From assembly GCF_030815405.1 (NCBI RefSeq), contig NZ_JAUSWX010000001.1:2046001-2110000 (forward strand): a stretch of DNA of 64,000 nucleotides, given 5' to 3'. This document shows, piece after piece, positions 27,226-34,673 of this stretch. The first letter of the stretch is position 1, and every line of letters starts with the position of its first letter. Source of the DNA: Agromyces albus (lineage in GTDB: Bacteria; Actinomycetota; Actinomycetes; Actinomycetales; Microbacteriaceae). The notes under the pieces are model-generated. The model saw only the letters and a list, made by a program, of their open reading frames with translations, searched no databases and was not told the DNA's origin. The position numbers were made by a program, and so were the translations under genes.

Positions 27226-28272
27226 TCACACTCGGGCGCCCGTTTGTGGGCTGGCTTCGGATGCCGCGCGGGCGACGACCGAGCCTCGGGTGACGTATCG
27301 GGGGGCGATGAGCTCGACGAGCTCGCCGGCGTCGCCGTGCTCGATGGACTCGACGAGCAACTCGATGGCGCGCTCGCAGGATTCCTCGGCGATGAGCGGG
27401 ATCACGTCGAGGGGCGGAGCGAAGTCGCGAGTGCTGTAGTTGGCGCCGCCGGCGACCACCGAGACGGCACCCGGCACGTCGATGCCCCGTGACGTCAGCT
27501 CCGCCAGGATGGCGCGGGCCACCGGCTCGTTGCAGTTCAGCACGAGGCCGTCGAACTCGGGAAGCCGCTCGACGAGGGTCGCGACGGCCGAGCGTGTCGC
27601 GGCCCGGGTCTCCTCGGGGTAGACCTCGGCGTGGGCGACGCCACGTCGCTCGACGGCCTCGCCGAATCCTCGGCGAAATCGCAGCGGGAAGTTCGAGCCG
27701 CGCCCGTAGAGGCCCTCGGGGTGCCCGACGAGCCCGATACTCTGACGGCCGGCGTCGGCGAGCCGGTCGACCGCGAGCGCCGCCGCGGCCTCGAAGTCGA
27801 GGTCGACGCAGCGCAACCCCGTCGTGTCCTCGGGGATGCCGACGAACACCGAACGGGCGCCGAGCGAGCGCAACCGCTCGATGCGCTCGTCGTGCATGTC
27901 GAGGTCGAGCACCACGACCCCGTCGGCGAGCGCGCTCGAGGTGACGCGCTCGAGCCCCGCGGTGGCATCGTCTTGGACGAGCAGGAGTGTGTCGTAGTCG
28001 CGCGCCCTCGCCGCCTTCGTGACGGCCATCACGAAGCGCATGTGCGCCGGGTGATACGTGTCTTCATGCAGCGGCGCGGTGAGGGCGAGGATGTTCGTGC
28101 GGCTGCCGGCGAGCATTCTCGCACCGGCGTTCGCGCGATAGCCGAGCTCGGCGACCGCCGCATCGATGCGCCGCCGAGTGTCGGCGCCGATCGATCGCTT
28201 GCCGCTCAGCGCGTACGACACGGTGCTGATCGACACGCCGGCGGCCTTCGCCACCTCGTGGATGCTCGCCAT
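27226..28272 (-). CDS. LacI-family repressor
   Basis: A 348-aa LacI/GalR regulator. Helix-turn-helix at residues 3-24 (SIHEVAKAAGVSISTVSYALSGKRSI), hinge at about 50-60 (GARMLAGSRTNIL), then a periplasmic-binding-protein-like sensor domain. The recognition-helix core SISTVSY is the same as in the second LacI of this island (39516-40520). It is transcribed away from the GH3-GH43 pair and precedes the binding-protein operon in the same direction. Palindromic operators flank it on both sides, so it probably represses both units and possibly itself, with a sugar from this pathway as inducer. Confidence 0.93.
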   Translation of the reverse strand: MASIHEVAKAAGVSISTVSYALSGKRSIGADTRRRIDAAVAELGYRANAGARMLAGSRTNILALTAPLHEDTYHPAHMRFVMAVTKAARARDYDTLLLVQDDATAGLERVTSSALADGVVVLDLDMHDERIERLRSLGARSVFVGIPEDTTGLRCVDLDFEAAAALAVDRLADAGRQSIGLVGHPEGLYGRGSNFPLRFRRGFGEAVERRGVAHAEVYPEETRAATRSAVATLVERLPEFDGLVLNCNEPVARAILAELTSRGIDVPGAVSVVAGGANYSTRDFAPPLDVIPLIAEESCERAIELLVESIEHGDAGELVELIAPRYVTRGSVVARAASEASPQTGARV

Positions 28273-28299
28273 CTCTACCTCACTGTGCGGGGGCGTTTG

Positions 28300-28313
28300 G
28301 TGAAACGCTTCGA
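28300..28313. promoter_or_regulatory. LacI operator variant GTGAAACGCTTCGA
   Basis: Eleven of 14 bases match TCGAAGCGCTTCGA, with the right half intact. It sits 28 bp upstream of the lacI start codon, where binding would give autoregulation. Confidence 0.6.
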
Positions 28314-28445
28314 CTGCACCCCAATGGACTCTACGCAGAGGCCCGAGGCGACCGCAAGTTGGTTTGTCGTTTTTGTGAACAAAAGCACCATCGACCAGAT
28401 GGCGTCGAGCTCAAGAATGAATCGATCTCCGCCAACATCCGTTGA

Positions 28446-28461
28446 CATGTTTCGAAACATG
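28446..28461. promoter_or_regulatory. 16-bp perfect palindrome CATGTTTCGAAACATG
   Basis: A perfect palindrome between lacI and GH3, different from the GAAGCGCTTC operators but sharing a TTTCGAAA core. It could bind another dimeric regulator. Nothing further is visible. Confidence 0.5.
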
Positions 28462-28491
28462 GCGTCTCGGATGCGCGTTCCACCCTTTGCT

Positions 28492-28505
28492 TCGAAGCGC
28501 TTCGA
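28492..28505. promoter_or_regulatory. LacI-type operator TCGAAGCGCTTCGA, upstream of GH3
   Basis: Second perfect copy of the 14-bp palindrome, 48 bp before the GH3 start. A CATACT hexamer at 28508-28513 just downstream could be the -10 box, so the repressor would block RNA polymerase. Confidence 0.85.
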
Positions 28506-28552
28506 CCCCATACTGGAGCCGACCTCGTTTCCTCTCTCCACGGGATGCCCAC

Positions 28553-31042
28553 ATGACCCTCACCCCAGCCGTCGAATCCGGCGCCCGTTCGCACACGCTC
28601 GTGCCCGTCGAATCCGTCGCCCAGATCTCGAGCGCCCTGCGTGACGCCGACCCGACCCTCGACCCTCGGCTCGCCGCGCTCGCCCGCCAGGCCGCAGCCG
28701 ACGGCACCGTGCTGCTGCGGAACGACCGTGTCCTGCCGTTCGGCCCCGACAGCCGGGTGGCCGTGTTCGGGCGCGTGCAGATGGACTGGTTCGCCGTGGG
28801 CTACGGTTCCGGCGGAGACGTCAAGGTCCCCTACGTGTGGAACCTGCTCGCCGGCCTGCGCGACGCCGGCGTGCGCGTCGACGACGAGGTCGCCGAGACA
28901 TATGCGCGCTGGACGGCCGCGCACCGACCGGCGTCGTCGGAGGTGTGGGGGCGCTGGCCGCACCACCTGCCCGAGATGCCGATCGACGACGACTTCGCCG
29001 CCGCCGCCGCGGGGCGCAACGATGTCGCCCTCGTCGTCGTCGGTCGCGCCGCCGGCGAGGCCCGCGACAGCGTGCTCGAACCCGGCAGCTACTACATCAC
29101 CGCCGCCGAGACCGACCTGCTCGATCGGGTCACCGCCGCCTTCGAGCGCACCGTGGTGGTCGTCGACGCGGGCAACGTCATGGATCTCGGATGGCTCGCC
29201 CGCTACGGCGACCGCATTGCCGGCGTCGTCTACGCCTGGCAGGGCGGCATGGAGGGCGCCCGTGCCGTCGCGGCCGTACTCGCCGGCGAGATCGCTCCGA
29301 CCGGCCGCCTCACCGACACCATCGCCGAGGCGTACGAGGACTACCCCAGCGCCGGGCACTTCGGCGACGCCGACGCGACCGTCTACGCCGAGGACATCTT
29401 CGTCGGCTACCGGTACTTCGAGACGTTCGCGCCCGAGCGCGTGCTGTTCCCGTTCGGATTCGGCCTCGACTACGCCGAGTTCGAGCAGACCGTCATTCGC
29501 GCCACGACCGGCGCAGACCGCGTCGAGCTGGTGATCGAGGTCGCGAACGTCGGCGCGGTGCACTCCGGCCGCCAGACCGTGCAGGCATACGTCTCGAAGC
29601 CGGGCACGACACTGGCGCAACCAGCGCGCGAACTCGCCGGCTTCGCGAAGACCTCACTGCTCGCGCCCGGACAGCGCGAGCGCGTCACCGTCGCGATCGA
29701 TCTCGCCGACCTCACGTCGTACGACGACGGCGGCTCGACCGGGCAGCGCTCGTGCTGGGTGCTCGAGCCCGGCGAATACCGCTTCTTCGTCGGCACCGAC
29801 GTGCGCCGAGCGGCACCGGTCGCATCACTCACCCTCGACACGCTGCGCGTGGTGCGTCGCGTGCACGAAGCGGCCGCTGTCGACCCGACGACGCCGTTCC
29901 GCCGCATGATCGTGCAGCGCGATGTCGACGGCGGCGCCCTGGTCGGCTGGGAGGACGCGCCGGTCGCGACGGTCGACCGGCGCGAGCGGGTACTGGGCGA
30001 TCTGCCCGCCGCCATCCCGCTCACCGGGGATCGCGGCATCGTCCTCGACGCGGTCGCCGCGGGCACCGCCTCGCTCGACGAGTTCGTCGCGCAACTGACG
30101 GTCGACGAGCTCGCACTGTTGTCTCGCGGCGACCTCACCATGGACAGCCCCCTCGGCACGCCCGGCAACGCGGGAGTGCTCGGAGGCATCTCGGAGTCGC
30201 TGCGCGCAAAGGGCGTGCGCCCCGTCACCGCCACCGACGGGCCGAGCGGCATCCGGCTGTCCGCGTTCGCCTCGCTGATTCCCTCGGGAACGGCGCTCGC
30301 CTCGACGTGGGATCCAGGACTCGTGCGAGAGCTCGCCGCCCTGCACGGGCAGGAGATGGTGCGCAAGGGCTCGGACGTGCTGCTCAGCCCCGGCATGAAC
30401 ATCCACCGAAACCCGCTCTGCGGGCGCAACTTCGAGTACTTCTCCGAGGATCCGCTGCTGACCGGACGGATGGCGGTCGCCGTCGTCGCCGGCGTGCAGT
30501 CGCAGGGCGTCGCGGCCTGTCCCAAGCACTTCGCCGCCAACAACCAGGAGGAGTCCCGTACCCGAAACGACTCACAGGTCTCGGAGCGTGCGCTGCGCGA
30601 GATCTACCTGCGCGGGTTCGAACTGTGCGTTCGCGAGGCGCGGCCCATGGCCATCATGACCTCGTACAACAAGGTCAACGGCGTGTGGTCGCACTACCAC
30701 CACGACCTCGTCACGGCGGTGCTGCGGCACGAGTGGGGCTACGACGGCTGCGTGATCACCGACTGGTGGATGGAGTCCGCCGTCGACCCGGACTTCCCCG
30801 CGCTCGAGGACAACGCCTATCGGGTCCGCGCCCAGGTCGACGTGCTCATGCCGGGCGGAGTGAAGACCGAGGACGGGCCGGAGGCGTACGCCGATGACAC
30901 CATCCAGGACTCGATCACGCGAGCCGATGGACTCACGCTCGGCGAACTCCAGCGGGGTGCGCGGAACGTGCTCCGACTCGTTCTGAGCCTCGCGCCGGTG
31001 ATCGATGCCCGCACCGGCGAGGGAAGCGGAGCCGCACGATGA
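28553..31042 (+). CDS. GH3 beta-glucosidase/beta-xylosidase with reversed domain order
   Basis: An 829-aa family 3 glycosidase in which the usual C-terminal alpha/beta sandwich comes first (residues about 35-310: QAAADGTVLLRNDRVLPF ... VLFPFGFGLDYAEF), followed by a fibronectin-III-like domain (about 315-420), and the TIM barrel last (about 495-829: PVTATDGPSGIRLS, CPKHFAANNQEESR, MTSYNKVNG, VITDWWME). The nucleophile is Asp737 in ITDWW. Such swapped GH3 enzymes are known in some bacteria. The ATG at 28553 (MTLTPAVES) is chosen; the upstream in-frame part overlaps the operator. No signal peptide. It overlaps GH43 by ATGA. Confidence 0.92.
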   Translation: MTLTPAVESGARSHTLVPVESVAQISSALRDADPTLDPRLAALARQAAADGTVLLRNDRVLPFGPDSRVAVFGRVQMDWFAVGYGSGGDVKVPYVWNLLAGLRDAGVRVDDEVAETYARWTAAHRPASSEVWGRWPHHLPEMPIDDDFAAAAAGRNDVALVVVGRAAGEARDSVLEPGSYYITAAETDLLDRVTAAFERTVVVVDAGNVMDLGWLARYGDRIAGVVYAWQGGMEGARAVAAVLAGEIAPTGRLTDTIAEAYEDYPSAGHFGDADATVYAEDIFVGYRYFETFAPERVLFPFGFGLDYAEFEQTVIRATTGADRVELVIEVANVGAVHSGRQTVQAYVSKPGTTLAQPARELAGFAKTSLLAPGQRERVTVAIDLADLTSYDDGGSTGQRSCWVLEPGEYRFFVGTDVRRAAPVASLTLDTLRVVRRVHEAAAVDPTTPFRRMIVQRDVDGGALVGWEDAPVATVDRRERVLGDLPAAIPLTGDRGIVLDAVAAGTASLDEFVAQLTVDELALLSRGDLTMDSPLGTPGNAGVLGGISESLRAKGVRPVTATDGPSGIRLSAFASLIPSGTALASTWDPGLVRELAALHGQEMVRKGSDVLLSPGMNIHRNPLCGRNFEYFSEDPLLTGRMAVAVVAGVQSQGVAACPKHFAANNQEESRTRNDSQVSERALREIYLRGFELCVREARPMAIMTSYNKVNGVWSHYHHDLVTAVLRHEWGYDGCVITDWWMESAVDPDFPALEDNAYRVRAQVDVLMPGGVKTEDGPEAYADDTIQDSITRADGLTLGELQRGARNVLRLVLSLAPVIDARTGEGSGAAR

Positions 31043-32463
31043 GCCGCACCGCCGCGACCGTGCCGGTCATCCCGGGGTTCCACCCCGACCCGAGCGTCTG
31101 CCGGGTCGGCGACGACTACTACCTGGCCAACTCCTCGTTCGAATACGTGCCTGCGGTGCCGATCTGGCATTCGCGGGATCTGGTGGCGTGGACGCAAGTG
31201 GGCAACGCGCTCGTGCGGGACGAGCAGTTCCCCGCTGCACGGGCAGGCGACAGCGGCGGCATCTACGCGCCGACGCTGCGCCACCATCGCGGACGCTTCT
31301 GGTTGATCACCTCCGACGTCGGGGATCCGCATGGCGGCCAGCGGCTGTTCCGGGCCGATGCGATCGAGGGGCCGTGGTCGGACGCGATCGAACTGTCCGA
31401 ACTCCGGGGCATCGACCCCGACCTGTGCTTCACCGACGAGGGCGAATGCCTGGTCACCTACTGCTCGTGGACGGACGGCCCGTCGGCCGTCTGGCAGGCC
31501 GCCATCGACGCGGACACGGGTCGCGTGCTCGATCCCCCACGCCTGCTGTGGGGCGGCACCGAGCTCGGCCACACCGAAGCTCCGCACCTGTACCGCCGAG
31601 GCGATTGGTGGTACCTGGTGGTCGCGGAAGGCGGTACCGAGCGCGGCCACGGCGTGTCCGTCGCCCGGTCGCGGAGTCCGCGCGGGCCCTTCGAGTCGGC
31701 ACCGCACAATCCGGTCTACACGCATCGGAGCACGGAGCGCCCCGTGCAGAACGTCGGACACGCCGACCTGGTCGAGCGGCCCGACGGCACCTGGGCGGCC
31801 GTCCACCTCGGCGTCCGGCCGCGCGGCATGACGCCCTCGTTCCATGTGAACGGCCGGGAGACGTTCCTCGCGGAAGTCGATTGGGTCGACGACTGGCCGG
31901 CGTTCCGGCCCTCCGACGCCATTCCGCCCGCAGGCGCCTGGGACGTCGACGACCGGTTCGATCGCCTGCATCCGCGCTGGGTTTCGCCGCGCGCTCGCAT
32001 CGAGGACTTCGCCAGGCCGGTGCGCGGTGGCCTCGAGGTGCGCGACGCCGACGGCTCGGGCATATACGCCCGGCTCCAGGCGTTCCACTGGACCGCGGTG
32101 TTCGACGTCGACACCGCGAACGCCGATTCGATCGTGCACTCGGAGATACGGCTCGATGACCGGCACCGGGTCGGTGTACGGATCGCGGCCGGGACCGCCA
32201 CGGCCCTGTGGACGGTCGGCGGCGCGGTGGTCGAGCTCGGCAGCGTCGACGCGACGCGCGGACGCGTGGAGATCGCATCCGTCGCATCCGCGACCGGTGG
32301 CCCCGACGACGTGGTGCTCACCGCGGACGGACGGTCGCTGGGGGCGATCGACGGCCGGTATCTCTCGACCGAGATCGCGGCCGGCTTCACGGGACGGGTC
32401 GCCGGTGTGCGCGTCGAGCGAGGCGTCGCCATCGTGCGCCGCATCGCGATCACCGAGTCGTGA
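31039..32463 (+). CDS. GH43 beta-xylosidase/alpha-L-arabinofuranosidase
   Basis: A 474-aa inverting glycosidase with a five-bladed propeller. Catalytic residues: general base Asp17 (PGFHPDPSVCRVGDDYYLANSS), pKa modulator Asp126 (RGIDPDLCF), general acid Glu180 (GHTEAPHLYRR). The C-terminal about 170 residues form a beta-sandwich of the GH43_C2 type (FDRLHPRWVSPR... to the end). No signal peptide. It is coupled to GH3 by ATGA. Likely acts on xylo-oligosaccharides or arabinosylated ones in the cytosol; exact linkage preference cannot be read from the sequence. Confidence 0.93.
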   Translation: MSRTAATVPVIPGFHPDPSVCRVGDDYYLANSSFEYVPAVPIWHSRDLVAWTQVGNALVRDEQFPAARAGDSGGIYAPTLRHHRGRFWLITSDVGDPHGGQRLFRADAIEGPWSDAIELSELRGIDPDLCFTDEGECLVTYCSWTDGPSAVWQAAIDADTGRVLDPPRLLWGGTELGHTEAPHLYRRGDWWYLVVAEGGTERGHGVSVARSRSPRGPFESAPHNPVYTHRSTERPVQNVGHADLVERPDGTWAAVHLGVRPRGMTPSFHVNGRETFLAEVDWVDDWPAFRPSDAIPPAGAWDVDDRFDRLHPRWVSPRARIEDFARPVRGGLEVRDADGSGIYARLQAFHWTAVFDVDTANADSIVHSEIRLDDRHRVGVRIAAGTATALWTVGGAVVELGSVDATRGRVEIASVASATGGPDDVVLTADGRSLGAIDGRYLSTEIAAGFTGRVAGVRVERGVAIVRRIAITES

Positions 32464-32506
32464 AGTCCCGAATGAAGCCCCGACCCCGGCCTCGCCCCGG
32501 CACCTG

Positions 32507-32520
32507 TGAGAGCGCTCCGA
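32507..32520. promoter_or_regulatory. CebR-like dyad TGAGAGCGCTCCGA
   Basis: Two mismatches from TGGGAGCGCTCCCA, the Streptomyces CebR operator. It is repeated as TGAGAGCGCTCCAA at 36598-36611 upstream of the duplicated promoter. It lies about 40 bp before the -35 box, so it could serve a second LacI-family regulator. Confidence 0.5.
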
Positions 32521-32559
32521 GCGTTCTCGCGCCGTTATCGACAAGTTGTCAACGAGGGT

Positions 32560-32588
32560 TTGACGGATCGGGCTCGGCTGGTTATTGT
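32560..32588 (+). promoter_or_regulatory. Sigma-70-like promoter of the permease/SBP operon
   Basis: TTGACG (32560-32565), 17-bp spacer, TATTGT (32583-32588). The operator TCGAAGCGATTCGA starts at the last base of the -10, covering the predicted start of transcription. The 66-nt stretch to the leader ORF follows. Confidence 0.75.
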
Positions 32589-32601
32589 CGAAGCGATTCG
32601 A
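32588..32601. promoter_or_regulatory. LacI-type operator TCGAAGCGATTCGA
   Basis: One-base variant of the 14-bp operator, abutting the -10 box of the permease operon. An identical copy occurs at 36668-36681 in the duplicated promoter. Confidence 0.85.
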
Positions 32602-32654
32602 TTGTTGGAACACCGAACAAATTGCCGAACCACACACGATCACAAGGGAGTGAC

Positions 32655-32708
32655 ATGAATGGGTGCGTGAATACCCGACGAGCAACGGCGCGGCGGGCGA
32701 CGACATGA
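32655..32708 (+). CDS. 17-aa leader ORF coupled to the first permease gene
   Basis: ATG at 32655 preceded by AAGGGAG; encodes MNGCVNTRRATARRATT and stops in TGA overlapping the permease ATG (ATGA at 32705-32708). The permease itself has no other strong ribosome site, so reinitiation from this ORF probably drives it. The start region is conserved in the duplicated copy (MSGRLNTR... at 36734), supporting a real translated leader. Too small to assign any other function. Confidence 0.6.
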   Translation: MNGCVNTRRATARRATT

Positions 32709-33700
32709 CCAGCCAGCTCGTGCTGCAGGAGGTCGCCGCGACCGAACTCGAGGAGAGCCCGGCGGCCGAGAAGGCGTCGCGCAAGCAGCGGCGTCAAGCC
32801 GGTGGCCGCCGTTCGATCGGGATGTTCCTGTGCATCGTGCCGTTCATGGTGCTGGTCTTCGTCTTCTCCTACTTCCCGCTCTACGGCTGGATCTACTCGC
32901 TGTTCGACTACCGGCCCGCCCTCGGGCTCTCCGGCAGCGAGTTCGTCGGACTGCAATGGTTCGAGCTCTTGGTCAGTTCGCCGACGCAGGTGGCTCAGAT
33001 CGGGCAGGTGCTGCTCAACACCCTCGCCATCAGCTTCCTCGGCATCGCCACCTCGGTGCTCCCGCTGATCTTCGCGATCTTCCTCAACGAGGTGCGGGCG
33101 CCGTGGTTCCGCAACTCCGTGCAGACGTTGACCACGCTCCCGAACTTCATCTCCTGGGTGCTGGTCTACATGATCGCGTTCTCCCTGTTCTCCAGCTCCG
33201 GTCTGGTGAACAACGTCCTCAACGACGCAGGACTCATCACCCAGCCGCTCAAGTTCCTCGACACCGATCAGAACGTCTGGCTCACGATGACGCTCTGGGG
33301 CGTCTGGAAGGGGCTCGGCTGGGGTGCGATCATCTACCTCGCCGCGATCGCCGGCATCGACCAGTCGCTGTACGAGTCAGCGAAGATCGACGGCGCCGGC
33401 CGATTCCAGCTGATGCGGTACATCACCATCCCGCAGCTGATGCCGACCTACCTCGTGCTCCTTCTCCTGTCGGTCGCGAACCTGCTGAACAACGGAATGG
33501 AGCAGTACTTCGTGTTCCAGAACGCCTTCAACAAGGAGACCATCCAGGTTCTCGATCTGTACGTCTACAACATCGGAATCACGGGCAACAGCCTCTCGAT
33601 GGCCACGGCGATCGGCATGCTGAAGAGCGTCATCTCGGTCGCTCTCCTGCTCACCGTCAACTGGATCGCCAAGCGCGTCCGTGGCCAGTCGATCGTCTGA
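32705..33700 (+). CDS. Oligosaccharide ABC transporter permease, LplB/YtePQ type
   Basis: A 331-aa permease with six membrane segments, the first at about residues 38-60 (GMFLCIVPFMVLVFVFSYFPLYGWIYSLFDY). The EAA loop reads LYESAKIDGAGRFQLMRYITIPQLMP (about 220-245). The SYFPLYGWIYSLFDYRPA and LPNFISWVLVYMIAFSLFSSSGLVNN stretches are typical of the LplB branch, used for complex plant oligosaccharides. The ATG at 32705 is coupled to the leader ORF; a longer in-frame start would overlap that ORF. The partner permease follows 13 bp downstream. Confidence 0.93.
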   Translation: MTSQLVLQEVAATELEESPAAEKASRKQRRQAGGRRSIGMFLCIVPFMVLVFVFSYFPLYGWIYSLFDYRPALGLSGSEFVGLQWFELLVSSPTQVAQIGQVLLNTLAISFLGIATSVLPLIFAIFLNEVRAPWFRNSVQTLTTLPNFISWVLVYMIAFSLFSSSGLVNNVLNDAGLITQPLKFLDTDQNVWLTMTLWGVWKGLGWGAIIYLAAIAGIDQSLYESAKIDGAGRFQLMRYITIPQLMPTYLVLLLLSVANLLNNGMEQYFVFQNAFNKETIQVLDLYVYNIGITGNSLSMATAIGMLKSVISVALLLTVNWIAKRVRGQSIV

Positions 33701-33713
33701 GAAGGAGACACCC

Positions 33714-34634
33714 ATGAGCAACACGACCTTCGGGGTACGCCGGCGCGGTGGCGGCGACATCATCTTCGCGATAACGAACTACTCGGTGTTCATCGCACTC
33801 GCGTTCCTGTGCGCCTACCCGTTCTACTTCCTGATCATCAACTCGATCAGCGCCAACGACGTCTCCGCCCTCGGGCAGGTGCGCTGGTTGCCGGTCGACG
33901 TCCACCTCGAGAACTACTCGCAGGTGCTGCAGCTGAACGGCCTGCCCATGGCGGCCATCGTCAGCATCGCGCGCACCGCGATCGGCACCCTGGCCGCCGT
34001 GCTCGCCTCCGCCTTCCTCGGCTTCATGTTCTCGCAGAGCAAGATGTGGGGTCGGCAGTTCTGGTACCGGTTCGTGATCATCACCATGTACTTCAGCGCC
34101 GGACTCATCCCGGTGTTCATCGTGATGAAGACCCTCGGCCTCACCAACAACTTCTGGGTGTACGTCGTGCCGTTCATCGTGCAGCCGTTCTTCATCATCC
34201 TGGTGAAGACGTACGTCGAGGCGATGCCGGAGTCGCTCCAGGAGGCCGCCGAGATGGACGGCGCGAACATCGTGCAGATCTTCTTCCGCATCTTCCTGCC
34301 GAACATGACGCCGATCCTCGCGACGGTGGCCATCTTCTCGGCGGTCGCCCAGTGGAACTCCTTCCAGGACACCTTGATCTATGTGACCGATCAAAGTCTG
34401 TACACCCTGCAGTACCTGCTCTACATGTTCATCAACCAGGCCAACAGCCTGGCCCAGGCCGCGCAGAACTCCGGCGGCAACCTCTCCGGCATCATCACGG
34501 CGGCGACCACCCAGACGCCGACGTCGATCCGGATGACCGTCTCCGTGCTGGTCGTGCTGCCGATCATCTTCATCTATCCCCTGTTCCAGCGCTTCTTCGT
34601 GAAGGGCATCATGCTCGGCGCAGTCAAGGGCTGA
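33714..34634 (+). CDS. Oligosaccharide ABC transporter permease, YtcP/YesQ type
   Basis: A 306-aa permease with six membrane helices; EAA loop LQEAAEMDGANIVQIFFRIFLPNMTP (about 185-210); C-terminus PLFQRFFVKGIMLGAVKG. GAAGGAGA lies just before the ATG. It pairs with the LplB-like protein. Three fragments of a second copy of this gene survive at 36770-36994, which shows that the permease was once duplicated. Confidence 0.93.
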   Translation: MSNTTFGVRRRGGGDIIFAITNYSVFIALAFLCAYPFYFLIINSISANDVSALGQVRWLPVDVHLENYSQVLQLNGLPMAAIVSIARTAIGTLAAVLASAFLGFMFSQSKMWGRQFWYRFVIITMYFSAGLIPVFIVMKTLGLTNNFWVYVVPFIVQPFFIILVKTYVEAMPESLQEAAEMDGANIVQIFFRIFLPNMTPILATVAIFSAVAQWNSFQDTLIYVTDQSLYTLQYLLYMFINQANSLAQAAQNSGGNLSGIITAATTQTPTSIRMTVSVLVVLPIIFIYPLFQRFFVKGIMLGAVKG

Positions 34635-34673
34635 TCGCCGTCGGGCACAATCTCACAATCTGAAAGGAAAGCA

